Shown here piece after piece: positions 25,355-35,356 of a stretch of DNA of 64,000 bases. Every line of letters starts with the position of its first letter. Position 1 is the stretch's first letter. Source of the stretch: Gammaproteobacteria bacterium. Its GTDB lineage: Bacteria; Pseudomonadota; Gammaproteobacteria; HTCC5015. The position numbers and the translations under genes were made by a program. Below the pieces are notes generated by a model. It did not search any database and was not told where the DNA came from. It worked only from the letters and a program-made list of their open reading frames with translations. The stretch is from assembly GCA_026004975.1 (NCBI GenBank), contig BPKE01000002.1, positions 124,001 through 188,000 on the forward strand, written 5' to 3'.

Positions 25355-27487
25355 TCAGCCGCGCGGCTTGGAGGGGGATGCGCCGTCCTGGGCGGCCCCG
25401 GCCTCTTCCTGGGCGACGGCCTTCATGCTGAGCTTCACGCGGCCCTGCTTGTCGATCTCCAGCACCTTGACGCGCACCTCGTCGCCTTCGGACAGGCGGT
25501 CGTGGACGGAGTTGAGGCGCTCGTCGCAGATCTGGGAGATGTGCACCAGGCCGTCGCGGCCGGGCAGCAGGGACACGAAGGCACCGAAATCCATGATCTT
25601 GACCACCCGGCCGGTGTAGATCTTGCCGACTTCGACCTCGGCGGTCAGCTCCTCGATGAGCTGCTTGGCACGCTCGGCGGCCTGGGCGTCGACCGAGGCG
25701 ATCTTGATCAGGCCGTCGTCCTCGATGTCGATGGTGGTGCCGGTCGATTCGGTGATCGAGCGGATGGTCGCGCCGCCCTTGCCGATCACGTCGCGGATCT
25801 TCTCGGGGTTGATGCGCATGGTGATGAACCGCGGCGCGTAAGGCGACATGTCCGGGCGCGGCTTGTCCAGCACCTTGTTCATCGCCTCGAGGATGTGCAA
25901 ACGCCCTTCGCGCGCTTGGCGCAGGGCGATTTCCATGATCTCGGGGGTGATGCCCTCGGTCTTGATGTCCATCTGCAGGGCGGTGACGCCCTCGGCCGTG
26001 CCGGCGACCTTGAAGTCCATGTCGCCCAGATGGTCCTCGTCGCCGAGGATGTCGGTGAGCACGGCGAAACGGTCGCCGTCCTTGATCAAGCCCATGGCGA
26101 TGCCCGCGACCGGCGCGCGGATGGGCACGCCCGCGTCCATCAACGACAGGCTGGTGCCGCAGACGGTGGCCATCGAACTCGAACCGTTCGACTCGGTGAT
26201 CTCGGAGACGACGCGGATCACGTAGGGGAACTCGTCCTCCTTGGGCACCACCGCCTGCAGGCCGCGCTTGGCGAGCTTGCCGTGGCCGATTTCACGCCGC
26301 TTGGGCGCGCCGATGAAGCCGGTCTCGCCCACGCAGTACGGCGGGAAGTTGTAGTGCAACATGAAGTGTTCTTTGCGTTCGCCCTCGATGGCGTCGATCA
26401 ACTGCGCATCGCGGCCGGTGCCCAACGTGGTGGCGACCAGGGCCTGGGTCTCGCCGCGGGTGAACAGGGCCGATCCGTGGGCGCGCGGCAGCACGCCGAC
26501 TTCGATGCTGAGCGGGCGCACGGTTTGGTTGTCGCGCCCGTCGATGCGCGGCTCGCCGGCGAGGATGCGGCCGCGGACGATCTCCTTCTCCAGGCGCCCG
26601 AACTGCGCCTTGACCTGGTCGGCGGTCCACAGGCCGCCTTCCACCACGAGCTCGGCGATGAGCGCGTCGCGCAGCTCGGCGATGCGGCTCTGGCGCGCCT
26701 GCTTGTCGGCGATGCGGTAGGCTTCGCCCAGCGCGGCCTCGCAGGCTTCGGCCACGGCGGCTTGCAGCTCGGGATCCTCGGCGGGCGGCTGCCAGTCCCA
26801 GGGGGTCGCACCGGCGGCCTCGGCAAGCTCGCGAATCGCCCGGATCGCGGTCTGCATCTGTTCGTGGCCGAACACCACCGCGCCGAGCATGACCTCCTCG
26901 GGCAGGATCTTGGCCTCCGACTCGACCATCAGCACCGCCTTCTCCGTGCCGGCGACGACCAGGTCGAGCTGGGACCGTGAAAGCTGGCTGTAGCCGGGGT
27001 TGAGCACGTAACGGCCGTCGATGTAACCGACCCGGGCCGCGCCGATGGGACCGTTGAAGGGAATGCCGGAGATGGCCAGGGCCGCCGAGGCGCCGAGCAG
27101 CGCCGGGATGTCCGGGTCGACATCCGGGTTCAGGGAGACGACGGTGGCGATGACCTGGACTTCGTTCAGAAAGCCTTTCGGGAAAAGGGGCCGCAGCGGA
27201 CGGTCGATGAGGCGGGAGGTGAGGACTTCTTTCTCGGATGGGCGGCCTTCGCGCTTGAAGAAACCGCCGGGAATCTTCCCGGCGGCGTAGGTCCGCTCCA
27301 TGTAGTTGACCGTCAGCGGGAAGAAATCCCGGCCTTCGACGACGTGCTTCTGGGCGACCGCGGTCACCAGGACCGTGGTCTCGGACATGCTGGCGAGCAC
27401 CGCGCCGTCCGCCTGTCGGGCGATGCGCCCGGCCTCGAGGGTGACGGTGTGTTCGCCGTACTGGAACGACTTGCTGACTTTGTTCAC
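25355..27487 (-). CDS. pnp: Polyribonucleotide nucleotidyltransferase (PNPase)
   Basis: A 710-residue PNPase, the 3'-5' phosphorolytic exoribonuclease of the degradosome. Two RNase PH domains ([39 protein letters not shown]) are followed by a KH domain ([19 protein letters not shown]) and an S1 domain ([20 protein letters not shown]...DGLVHISQI). A GTG start at 27487 is preceded by AAGGTG. Last gene of the operon, 73 bp after rpsO, as in E. coli. Confidence 0.98.
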   Translation of the reverse strand: MNKVSKSFQYGEHTVTLEAGRIARQADGAVLASMSETTVLVTAVAQKHVVEGRDFFPLTVNYMERTYAAGKIPGGFFKREGRPSEKEVLTSRLIDRPLRPLFPKGFLNEVQVIATVVSLNPDVDPDIPALLGASAALAISGIPFNGPIGAARVGYIDGRYVLNPGYSQLSRSQLDLVVAGTEKAVLMVESEAKILPEEVMLGAVVFGHEQMQTAIRAIRELAEAAGATPWDWQPPAEDPELQAAVAEACEAALGEAYRIADKQARQSRIAELRDALIAELVVEGGLWTADQVKAQFGRLEKEIVRGRILAGEPRIDGRDNQTVRPLSIEVGVLPRAHGSALFTRGETQALVATTLGTGRDAQLIDAIEGERKEHFMLHYNFPPYCVGETGFIGAPKRREIGHGKLAKRGLQAVVPKEDEFPYVIRVVSEITESNGSSSMATVCGTSLSLMDAGVPIRAPVAGIAMGLIKDGDRFAVLTDILGDEDHLGDMDFKVAGTAEGVTALQMDIKTEGITPEIMEIALRQAREGRLHILEAMNKVLDKPRPDMSPYAPRFITMRINPEKIRDVIGKGGATIRSITESTGTTIDIEDDGLIKIASVDAQAAERAKQLIEELTAEVEVGKIYTGRVVKIMDFGAFVSLLPGRDGLVHISQICDERLNSVHDRLSEGDEVRVKVLEIDKQGRVKLSMKAVAQEEAGAAQDGASPSKPRG

Positions 27488-27560
27488 GGGAGCACCTTGC
27501 CGCTTGGCGGCCGAATCGAGGGCGTGAGAGGCCGCGCCGGAACGCGCGCCGGAGGTCCGC

Positions 27561-27830
27561 TCAGCGGCGCAGGCCCAGCCGCTCGATCAGCGACTGGTAG
27601 CGACCGTGGTCGTTGCGCTTGAGGTAGTCGAGCAGTTTGCGCCGCTGGTTGACCATCTTCAGCAGGCCCAGCCTGGAGTGATGGTCCTTCTTGTGCGTCT
27701 CGAAATGGGACGAGAGCTTGTTGATGTTGGCGGTCAGCAGCGCGACCTGGACCTCGGGCGAGCCGGTGTCGTTCGGGCCGCGGCCGAAATCCTGGATGAT
27801 CTGCCCTTTCTCTTGGGTGCTCAAGGCCAT
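27561..27830 (-). CDS. rpsO: 30S ribosomal protein S15
   Basis: An 89-residue S15 with the canonical length and motifs [37 protein letters not shown] and [20 protein letters not shown]. The start at 27830 matches the family; GGAG lies ten bases upstream. It sits between truB and pnp in the conserved order. Confidence 0.97.
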   Translation of the reverse strand: MALSTQEKGQIIQDFGRGPNDTGSPEVQVALLTANINKLSSHFETHKKDHHSRLGLLKMVNQRRKLLDYLKRNDHGRYQSLIERLGLRR

Positions 27831-27906
27831 CTTGCCGGTTCTCCACACACTTCGACTTCTTCAACGGGGGGCATAGTTTAGCAGCCCGCCCCGGGAAAAA
27901 GAATAT

Positions 27907-28842
27907 TTAAGGTGTCCCCCGGGTCTCGAACAACAGCCGCTTGGGGGCGATCCGGCCGTCGTCGAGCACCCGGCCGATGCCCAGGAAGCGCTCGCCTTCG
28001 GCATCGCGCCGGTACAGGCGCAGCAGGCCCTCGGCCTCCACCCGCGGCACCAGCACCGGCTGGCCCTGGGCGAGGAAGTCCGCCATGTAGGGCGGCACCG
28101 CCACCCGCGGCCAGTCCGGCAACGCGGCGTCGGCGGGCAGCAACAGCGCGTCCAGCGCCGCCTCGCCCTCGGCCGCCGCCGCTTCGAGCTCGGCGAGGCT
28201 GCGGCAGGCCTCGTCCTCGAAGGGGCCGGCGCGGGTGCGCCGCAAGGCCGTGACGTGGGCGACCGTACCGAGCGCGGCGGCGATGTCCTCGACCAGGGTG
28301 CGCACGTAGGTGCCCTTGCTGCATTCGACCTCCAGCACCAACCGCCCGTCGCCCCAGGCGCTCAGATCCAGGCGGTGGATGTGCACCTGCCGCGGCCGGC
28401 GCTCGACCTCGACGCCGCGGCGCGCCAGGCGGTACAGCGGCTGGCCCTGGTGCTTGACCGCCGAGTACATCGGCGGCAATTGCGTCTGCTCGCCGACGAA
28501 GCGCTTGAGCACGCGGCGGATGTCGCCGGCCGAACAGGCCGGCGGCGGCCGCGTTTCGAGCACCCGGCCGTCGCGGTCGCCGGTGTCGGTGCGCACACCC
28601 AGCACGCACTGGACCCGGTAGGCCTTGTCGGCGTCCAGGAGGAAGGCGCTGATCTTGGTCGCCTCGCCCAGGCAGATCGGCAAGACGCCGGTGGCCAGGG
28701 GGTCGAGATTGCCGGTGTGGCCGGCCTTGGCCGCCCGGTACAGGCGCTTGACCTGCTGCAAGGCGGCGTTGGAGGTCACCCCTTCGGGTTTGTCGAGCAG
28801 GACGATGCCGTGCACCGCCCGCCCCTTTTTCGCTCGTCCCAT
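27907..28842 (-). CDS. truB: tRNA pseudouridine(55) synthase
   Basis: A 311-residue TruB making pseudouridine 55 in the T-loop of tRNAs. The catalytic Asp lies in AKAGHTGNLDPLATGVLPIC; VHGIVLLDKPEGVTSN and QLPPMYSAVKHQGQPLYRLA are also diagnostic. The C-terminal PUA-like domain is present. It follows rbfA by 10 bp. The 76 bp to rpsO hold an A/T-rich patch that may carry a secondary rpsO promoter. Confidence 0.97.
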   Translation of the reverse strand: MGRAKKGRAVHGIVLLDKPEGVTSNAALQQVKRLYRAAKAGHTGNLDPLATGVLPICLGEATKISAFLLDADKAYRVQCVLGVRTDTGDRDGRVLETRPPPACSAGDIRRVLKRFVGEQTQLPPMYSAVKHQGQPLYRLARRGVEVERRPRQVHIHRLDLSAWGDGRLVLEVECSKGTYVRTLVEDIAAALGTVAHVTALRRTRAGPFEDEACRSLAELEAAAAEGEAALDALLLPADAALPDWPRVAVPPYMADFLAQGQPVLVPRVEAEGLLRLYRRDAEGERFLGIGRVLDDGRIAPKRLLFETRGTP

Positions 28843-28852
28843 GCGGACGCCC

Positions 28853-29233
28853 TCAGTCCTGGTCTTCCTGCCGGCGCCGGTCGGCGGCGACCGCCTCGGC
28901 GATCAGGGCGCTGAGCCGCTGCCCGCGCTCGGCGCTGGTGTCGTGGATGAACTTGAGTTGCGGGATGGTGCGCAGGTGCAGGCGCCGGCCGAGCAGGCCG
29001 CGCAGGTAACCGGCGGCGTGGTTGAGCGCATCGACGCTGTCGCGCGCCGCCGCCTCGTCGCCGAGCACGCTGACGTACACCCGCGCGTGGCCGAGGTCGG
29101 CGCTGACCCGCACTTCGCTGACCGTGGCCAGGGGATGCAGGCGCGGATCCTTGACCTCGCGCCGGATCAGCTCGGCCAGCTCGCGCTGGATCTGGTCGCC
29201 GACCCGCTGTTGCCGGGGGGTGGTGCCCGCCAT
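28853..29233 (-). CDS. rbfA: 30S ribosome-binding factor RbfA
   Basis: A 126-residue RbfA with the KH-like fold motifs RVGDQIQRELAELIRREVKD, DLGHARVYVSVLG and LHLRTIPQLKFIHDTSAERG. It is a cold-shock maturation factor for the 16S 5' end. The start at 29233 is 11 bp after the infB stop; the upstream in-frame start would run into infB. Confidence 0.96.
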   Translation of the reverse strand: MAGTTPRQQRVGDQIQRELAELIRREVKDPRLHPLATVSEVRVSADLGHARVYVSVLGDEAAARDSVDALNHAAGYLRGLLGRRLHLRTIPQLKFIHDTSAERGQRLSALIAEAVAADRRRQEDQD

Positions 29234-29244
29234 CGCCGGCCGCG

Positions 29245-31805
29245 TCAGACGCTGCGCTGCACGGTGACCCGCTCGTAGCATTCGATCTGGTCACCGGGCC
29301 GCACGTCGTTGTAGTTCTTGACCGCGATGCCGCACTCGGTGCCGGCACGCACTTCCTTGACGTCCTCCTTGAACCGGCGCAACGACTCGAGCTCGCCTTC
29401 GAAGATCACCACGTTGTCGCGCAACACGCGGATCGGCCGCTCGCGCCGCACCACGCCCTCGACCACCAGGCAGCCGGCGACGGCGCCGAACTTGGAGGAC
29501 TTGAAGACCTCCCGCACTTCGGCCAGGCCGATGAATTCCTCGCGCACCTCCGGTTCGAGCAGGCCGCCGAGCATCTGCTTGACGTCGTCGATGGCCTCGT
29601 AGATGACGCTGTAGTAGCGCACGTCCACGCGGTTGTCGCCGATCAGCTTGCGGGCCACGGCGTCGGCGCGGACGTTGAAGGCGATGATCCGTGCACCGGA
29701 AGCGATCGCCAGGTTGACGTCGGATTCGCTGATGCCGCCGACGCCGGCCGAGACGATGTTCACCTTGACCTCGTCGGTGGACAGCTTGCGCAGGGCCTCG
29801 CTGAGCGCCTCGGCGGTGCCCTGGACGTCGGCCTTGACCATCAGCGGCAGGCTGCCGACCTCGCCTTCCTTGAGGCGGCTGAACAGATCCTCCCCGGACA
29901 ACGGCCCCTTCGCCAGCTTCTGTTCGCGCTGGTGCTCGCGGCGGCGCTCGGCGATCTCGCGGGCGCGCCGCTCGTCGCCGACGACGACCACGTCGTCGCC
30001 CGCGTCGGGCGTGCCCGACAAGCCGAGGATGGAGACCGGAATCGACGGGCCCGGCCTCTTTGACCTGGCGCCCGCTCTCGTCGAACATGGCGCGCACCCG
30101 GCCGTACTCGGCGCCGGCCAGGACCACGTCGCCGCGCTTGAGACGGCCGGCCTGGACCAGCACCGTCGCCACCGGCCCGCGCCCCTTGTCGAGACTGGAC
30201 TCGAGGATCACGCCGGTCGCCGGACCCTGGTCGGGGGCCTTGAGCTCGAGCAGCTCGGCCTGCAGCAGCAGGCTTTCGAGCAGGTCGTCCACCCCCTGTC
30301 CGGTCAGGGCGGACACCGGCACGAACATGACGTCGCCGCCCCAGTCCTCGGGGATCAACTCGTACTTGCTGAGCGCCTGCTTGACCCGGTCGGGGTCGGC
30401 ATCGGGCTTGTCGATCTTGTTGACGGCGACCACGATCGGCACGCCGGCGGCCTTGGCGTGCTCGATCGCCTCGACCGTCTGCGGCATCACGCCGTCGTCG
30501 GCGGCCACCACCAGCACGACGATGTCGGTCACCCGGGCGCCACGGGCGCGCATCGCCGTGAACGCGGCGTGGCCCGGCGTATCGAGGAAGGTGATGCACG
30601 CCCTTGGGCGTCTTGACGTGATAGGCGCCGATGTGCTGGGTGATGCCGCCGGCCTCGGAAGCCGCCACCTTGGTGCGGCGGATGTAGTCGAGCAGCGTGG
30701 TCTTGCCGTGGTCGACGTGGCCCATGATGGTCACCACCGGCGGCCGCGGCACCGGCTCGCTGTCGTACTCGACGTTCACCGTGAGGCTTTGCTCGGGCGC
30801 GGCCGGGTCCACGGTGACGGCCTTGTGACCCATTTCCTCCACCACCAGCACCGCGGTGTCCTGGTCGAGCGTCTGGTTGATGGTCGCCATCACCCCCATG
30901 CGCATCAGGGTCTTGATCAACTCGGGCGCCTTGACGGCCATCGCCTGGGCGAGCTCGGCGACGGTGATGGATTCGGGCACGCGCACCTCGCGCACGACCG
31001 GCGCGGTGGGCTTCTCGAAACCGTGCTTGCGCCCCAGGCCCGGGCGGGCCGCGGCGCCGGGCTTGCGGCGGCGGCCGAGCTTGGCGGCGACGTGCAGCTC
31101 CTCGCGGCCGCGCTTGCCGAAGCGGTCGTCCTGGTCGCCCTTGGCGGCCTTGCCGCGGCGGCCCTTCTTTTCGGTCTTGGCCGGCTTGCTCTCGGCCGGC
31201 GGCGCCGGCGGGGGCTCCGCGGAGGCGGGGGCGGCCGCGGCCGGCTCCGGCTCGGGCTGCGGCTCGGGCGCGTTGCGGCGGCGCTCGGCCGCCTCTGCCT
31301 CGGCCTTGCGGCGCGCCTCCTCGGCACGCTGACGCTCGAGCTCCTCGGCCTTGCGGCGCTCCTCGGCGGCGATCTGCCGCGCTTCCTCTTCACGCTTGCG
31401 GCGCTCTTCGGCCTCGCGCTTGAGCGCCTCGCGCTCGGCCGCCAGCCGCGCCGGATCCTCGCCGCCGCCGCCCTCCTCACCGCCCGCGGCCGGGGCGACG
31501 ACGCTGCGCCGCTTGCGCACTTCGACCGCGACCGTCTTGGTCGAAGCGCCGCGCATGCCGGAAGCGCGTCCGGCGGCGCCCGGCAGACGGATCTCGCTGA
31601 CGCTGCGGCGCTTCAAGGTCACGCGCCGCGTCTCGCCGCGGCCGTGGCTGCGGCGCAGGAATTCGAGCAACTGCAGCTTCTCGGCGTCGGTGACCGTGTC
31701 ATCCGGCGAGCGTTTCTGCACACCGGCGTCCGTGAGCTGCTGCAACAAGCGCTCGACGGGCGTACCGACGGCTTCCGCCAATTGTTTGACCGTTACTTCC
31801 GACAC
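29245..31805 (-). CDS. infB: Translation initiation factor IF-2 (two frameshifts)
   Basis: About 853 residues after correction. The GTG start at 31805 follows GAGGGGG and gives the family N-terminus [20 protein letters not shown] long charged region (roughly residues 110-250) precedes the G domain: G1 [12 protein letters not shown], switch [13 protein letters not shown]3 DTPGHAAF, G4 NKID, then the C-terminal domains ending RVTVQRSV. Two single-base insertions break the frame, near 30596 (between KGV and ITFLDTPGH) and near 30046 (between VKEAGP and [13 protein letters not shown]). Removing each restores perfect family sequence. The gene is essential, so these are best read as sequencing errors. 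Confidence 0.95.
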
Positions 31806-31836
31806 GGCGTCCCCCTCGGGTTCGTTCGCGGCGACC

Positions 31837-33351
31837 TCAACCGGCCGCCTCTTTCTCGCTTTCCAGATCCTTGAACCACCGCTCGCGGGCCTTCATGATC
31901 AGGGCCGCGGCGCGTTCCTCGTCCATGCCTTCGATGTCCATGAGTTCGTCCACCGACAGCTCGGCCAGGTCGTCGAGCTCGCGGATCCCGCGCGCGGCGA
32001 GCGCGTAGGCGGTCTCGCGGTCCATGCCTTCCATGTTCAGCAGCTCGTCGCTGGGGCGGTTCTCCTCGAGCGTCTCCTCGCTGGCGATGGCGCGGGTGAG
32101 CAGCGCGTCCTGGGCGCGGCTGCGCAGTTCGCGGACGATGTCCTCGTCGAACTCCTCGATCGCCAGCAGTTCCGATTCCGGCACGTAGGCGATCTCCTCC
32201 AGGCTGGTGAAGCCTTCCTGGACCAGGATCGCCGCCAGGTCTTCGTCCACGTCGAGCTGCTCCATGAACTGCTGCTGCAGCTCGCGGGCTTCGCGCTCCT
32301 GCTTCTGCTCGGCCTCTTCCAGGCTCATCACGTTGAGTTTCCAGCCGGTCAGCTCGCTGGCCAGGCGGACGTTCTGGCCGCCGCGGCCGATCGCCTGGGA
32401 GAGCTTCTCCTCGGCGACGGCGACGTCCATGGCGTGCGCGTCCTCGTCGACGACGATCGACAGCACCTCGGCCGGCGCCATGGCGTTGATGACGAACTGC
32501 GCCGGGTTCTCGTCCCAGAGGATGATGTCGACGCGTTCGCCGGCCAGCTCGTTGGACACCGCCTGGACGCGCGAACCGCGCATGCCCACGCAGGCACCGA
32601 CCGGATCCAGGCGCGGATCGTGCGAGACCACGGCGATCTTCGCCCGCTGGCCCGGGTCACGGGCGGCGGCGACGATGTCGATCAGGCCCTGGCCGACCTC
32701 CGGCACCTCGATCTTGAACAGCTCGATCAGGAATTCGGGGCAGGTCCGGCTGACGAACAACTGCGGCCCGCGCGGCTCGGCGCGCACCGCCTTCAAATAC
32801 CCCCGCAGCCGGTCGCCGGGACGCACGGCCTCGCGCGGGATCATTTCCTCGCGCGGGATGATCGCCTCGGCGTTGCCGCCCAGGTCCAGGTAGACGTTGC
32901 CGCGCTCGACCCGCTTGACGATGCCCATGACCAGCTCGCCGACACGGTCTTGGTACTGCTCGACCACGCGCATCCGCTCGGCCTCGCGGACCTTCTGCAC
33001 GATCACCTGCTTGGCGGTCTGGGCGGCGATGCGGCCGAACGCCACCGACTCGATCGGCTCCTCGATGTAGTCGCCCACTTCCACGTCGGGACGGCGCTCC
33101 CGGGCCTGGGCCAGGGTCATCTGGCGCTCGGGCGCCTCCAGCTCGCTCTCGTCGGCCACCACCTGCCAGCGGCGGAAGGTCTGGTAATCGCCGGTGGCGC
33201 GGTCGATGCTCACGCGCACGTCCACGTCGCCCTCGTAGCGCTTCTTGGTCGCGGTCGCCAGCGCCGACTCGACGGCGGCGAAAATCACGTCCTTGTCGAC
33301 GTCCTTCTCGTTCGAGACCACGTCGACCACCAGCAGAATGTCTTTGTTCAT
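31837..33351 (-). CDS. nusA: Transcription termination/antitermination factor NusA
   Basis: A 504-residue NusA with all modules: N-terminal RNAP-binding domain from [17 protein letters not shown]1 domain ([20 protein letters not shown]), two KH domains ([39 protein letters not shown]) and two acidic C-terminal repeats ([37 protein letters not shown]) that contact the alpha subunit. Start at 33351 chosen from the family N-terminus. It lies 32 bp after rimP and 31 bp before infB. Confidence 0.98.
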   Translation of the reverse strand: MNKDILLVVDVVSNEKDVDKDVIFAAVESALATATKKRYEGDVDVRVSIDRATGDYQTFRRWQVVADESELEAPERQMTLAQARERRPDVEVGDYIEEPIESVAFGRIAAQTAKQVIVQKVREAERMRVVEQYQDRVGELVMGIVKRVERGNVYLDLGGNAEAIIPREEMIPREAVRPGDRLRGYLKAVRAEPRGPQLFVSRTCPEFLIELFKIEVPEVGQGLIDIVAAARDPGQRAKIAVVSHDPRLDPVGACVGMRGSRVQAVSNELAGERVDIILWDENPAQFVINAMAPAEVLSIVVDEDAHAMDVAVAEEKLSQAIGRGGQNVRLASELTGWKLNVMSLEEAEQKQEREARELQQQFMEQLDVDEDLAAILVQEGFTSLEEIAYVPESELLAIEEFDEDIVRELRSRAQDALLTRAIASEETLEENRPSDELLNMEGMDRETAYALAARGIRELDDLAELSVDELMDIEGMDEERAAALIMKARERWFKDLESEKEAAG

Positions 33352-33383
33352 GGTCTGCTCCAAACTCCGAGCATGCTCTTGCC

Positions 33384-33833
33384 TCACCAACGCGGGACCA
33401 GCCGGCCCCGCTCGATTCGATCCAGTGCGAGTTCGACCGTCTCGCCGTCCACTTCGATCCGCACGCGGCCCTCGTGCAAGCCGAGCAGCGTGCCGGTGTA
33501 CTGCCGGCGGCCGGCCTCGGCCGCCGACAGGCGGATGCGGACCCGCTCGCCGGCGAAACGCCGGTAATCCTCGGCCTTGAACAGCGGCCGGTCGGCGCCC
33601 GGCGAGGACACCTCGAGGTCGTAGGGCCCGCGCAGCGGCGCTTCCACGTCGAGCACCGCGTCCAATTGGCGGCTGACCGCCTCGCAGTCGGCCAGGGTCA
33701 CCCCGGCGGGGGTGTCGATGTACACCCGCAACACCGCGCGGCGGCCGTTTCGCGTCCGCTCGATGCCCACCAGCTCATACCCCATGCCTTCCACGGTGGG
33801 CGCCACGATCTCCCAGAGCCGTTCTTGCGACAT
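33384..33833 (-). CDS. rimP: Ribosome maturation factor RimP
   Basis: A 149-residue RimP, required for 30S assembly. The motifs [40 protein letters not shown] and [18 protein letters not shown] are canonical. First protein gene of the nusA-infB operon; the region between it and the initiator tRNA holds two terminator-like hairpins. Confidence 0.97.
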   Translation of the reverse strand: MSQERLWEIVAPTVEGMGYELVGIERTRNGRRAVLRVYIDTPAGVTLADCEAVSRQLDAVLDVEAPLRGPYDLEVSSPGADRPLFKAEDYRRFAGERVRIRLSAAEAGRRQYTGTLLGLHEGRVRIEVDGETVELALDRIERGRLVPRW

Positions 33834-33866
33834 GTCGCCTAACCCGTCCGTGCCGGCGAGCCAACG

Positions 33867-33886
33867 AAAAAAGGGGCCGATGCCCC
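33867..33886 (-). terminator. Second terminator-like hairpin upstream of rimP
   Basis: On the minus strand GGGGC-ATCG-GCCCC is followed directly by six T (33872-33867), 34 bp before the rimP ATG. Together with the hairpin at 33915-33942 and a perfect 18-bp palindrome between them (33894-33911), it forms a tandem attenuator-like barrier between the tRNA and rimP. Confidence 0.7.
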
Positions 33887-33914
33887 GTCTCCGCCACCGC
33901 CGCGGCGGTGGAAC

Positions 33915-33942
33915 AAAAAAGGCCCATCGGTCGGACGGGCCT
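33915..33942 (-). terminator. Intrinsic terminator after tRNA-fMet
   Basis: On the minus strand AGGCCC (33942-33937) pairs with GGGCCT (33925-33920) and runs into a T-run (to 33915). It ends the tRNA transcript, with read-through supplying the rimP-nusA operon, as in the E. coli metY arrangement. Confidence 0.75.
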
Positions 33943-33996
33943 CATGCAGTACGTTCACTGATGCGGCGGCCGCCGCGGCGGCCCGCCCTGCCGATC

Positions 33997-34073
33997 TGGT
34001 AGCGGGGGCAGGATTCGAACCTGCGACCTTCGGGTTATGAGCCCGACGAGCTGCCAGACTGCTCCACCCCGCA
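33997..34073 (-). tRNA. Initiator tRNA-fMet (CAU)
   Basis: A 77-nt tRNA with encoded CCA (33999-33997) and anticodon CAT at 34039-34037. It is an initiator: the anticodon stem has the three consecutive G-C pairs (GGG...CCC), position 1 is unpaired with 72 (T1/T72 here, C1/A72 in E. coli), and the D-arm and anticodon arm are nearly identical to E. coli tRNA-fMet. Its place upstream of rimP-nusA-infB matches metY. It has its own strong promoter. Confidence 0.97.
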
Positions 34074-34086
34074 CCGGACGCGGCGC

Positions 34087-34115
34087 ATTCTAACGCCGCG
34101 CAGGGCGGTTTTCAA
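34087..34115 (-). promoter_or_regulatory. tRNA-fMet promoter
   Basis: Minus-strand TTGAAA (34115-34110), a 17-bp spacer and TAGAAT (34092-34087), followed by a G+C-only discriminator before the tRNA 5' end at 34073. This is a strong sigma-70 promoter, and the G+C discriminator is the kind subject to ppGpp/DksA control. Confidence 0.8.
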
Positions 34116-34142
34116 GGGCGAACCCCGAGAAGCGGGCGCCGC

Positions 34143-34289
34143 TCAGGGCCGCAGCAGGAGCAGGACGCCGGCGGCGGCCAGCAGGAGGCCCTCGACCAGC
34201 CAGAGCCCGTCGAAACGCAGACCGACCAGACGCTGGGCGGCTTCGAGCAGCAGATAGAGCGCGAGAACGCGCGCCCCCAGATGTCTCAC
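34143..34289 (-). CDS. Small hydrophobic membrane protein (48 aa)
   Basis: A 48-codon open frame starting with GTG two bases after the stop of the TauE/SafE gene. The translation begins MRHLGARVLALYLLLEAAQR and ends in a leucine/alanine-rich hydrophobic segment (EGLLLAAAGVLLLLRP), so it would have one or two membrane helices. The tight spacing and clean hydrophobic pattern support it as the last gene of the TauE run. I recognise no family. Confidence 0.5.
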   Translation of the reverse strand: MRHLGARVLALYLLLEAAQRLVGLRFDGLWLVEGLLLAAAGVLLLLRP

Positions 34290-34290
34290 T

Positions 34291-35340
34291 TCAGCCCTCC
34301 TCCTCGTGCAGGGGCGGCAGGCGGCGGTGATGGGCGGCCTCCCGCCGCTCGCCGGCGAACAACGCCCCCCAGCGGTTGAGTTTCTCGAAGGCCGCGAACA
34401 GGACGGCCACGGCCGCCACGGCCGCAGCCGCGCCGGTCCAGCCCAGCGCCCGCCACTCGTCCCACAGCAGCCACAAAAACTGCCAGACGCACAACAGGGC
34501 CACGAACAGCAGGGTCGGCTTGCGCCCGACCCGCTCGACGACGAACACCCCGAGCGGCGCGCCCAGGGCCACCACCGGCGCCGCCGCCAGCCAGTGCCCG
34601 AACACCTCGGGCAGCAATCCGCCCTGGGCCGTGCGCACCAGCACGCCGACCACCGACGCGAAGGCCATGACCACCACCGAGGTCGGGATGGCGATCTTCA
34701 GATCGGCCCGGCACAGCAACACCAGGACCGTGTACAGAAGCATGTCCACGCCGACCCCGGTCACCGCCACCGCGGTCGCCCCGGCGACCAGCCCGACCGC
34801 CGCCCCCACCGCCCGGTCCCAGCGCTCGTCGAACTCCACCATCCCCTGATGCGCGGCGATCTCGTCGAGGCGCAACAAATGCAGCAGGCCGAAGCCGGCC
34901 CACAGGACGGAGAACAACACCTTCACCCACAAGTCCGGCACCTTGGGGGCGACGAACAAGAGTCCCAGCGGCGTGCCGACGGCGACCCCGAACAACGCAC
35001 CGCCGAGAATCGCCCAGGCGAGCGGCTGGCGGCGGGCGAGGATGAAGATGCTGGCGCTGACCATCCCGATCGACTGGATGGCGAAACTGAAGTCGCGGCC
35101 GAGGCCGGCGGGCATGCCGAAGCCCAGCACCAGCACGGGGAAGCCGACGGTGCCCCCGCCCATCGGCGTGGAACCAGCCACGTAGCTGCCCAGCGCCATG
35201 GCGAGCGCGATCGGCCAGTGCTCGACCAGCAGCCGGCCGTGGCCGCCGGCCAGCACGATCCCCGTCCAAACCGAGTAGAAGACGCCCAGCCACAGCAACC
35301 AGGGCCACAGGCGCCGCTTCGGCGGCAGACGCAGGTTCAT
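34291..35340 (-). CDS. TauE/SafE family sulfite/anion exporter permease
   Basis: A 349-residue membrane protein with about eight helices in two related halves: LGSYVAGSTPMGGGTVGFPV with DFSFAIQSIGMVSASIFIL in the first half and VGLVAGATAVAVTGVGVDML with LKIAIPTSVVVMAFASVVGV in the second. These are the marks of the TauE/SafE (DUF81) family, which exports sulfite, sulfoacetate or other organic anions. It follows the last antiporter subunit by 16 bp on the same strand. The substrate is unknown. Confidence 0.85.
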   Translation of the reverse strand: MNLRLPPKRRLWPWLLWLGVFYSVWTGIVLAGGHGRLLVEHWPIALAMALGSYVAGSTPMGGGTVGFPVLVLGFGMPAGLGRDFSFAIQSIGMVSASIFILARRQPLAWAILGGALFGVAVGTPLGLLFVAPKVPDLWVKVLFSVLWAGFGLLHLLRLDEIAAHQGMVEFDERWDRAVGAAVGLVAGATAVAVTGVGVDMLLYTVLVLLCRADLKIAIPTSVVVMAFASVVGVLVRTAQGGLLPEVFGHWLAAAPVVALGAPLGVFVVERVGRKPTLLFVALLCVWQFLWLLWDEWRALGWTGAAAAVAAVAVLFAAFEKLNRWGALFAGERREAAHHRRLPPLHEEEG

Positions 35341-35356
35341 CGGTCGCAGGCTCGGC

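Noticed and set aside
29245-31805. Programmed frameshifting in infB
   Set aside because: No slippery heptamer with a downstream structure was seen, no IF-2 is known to need it, and the same type of shift occurs in five unrelated genes.
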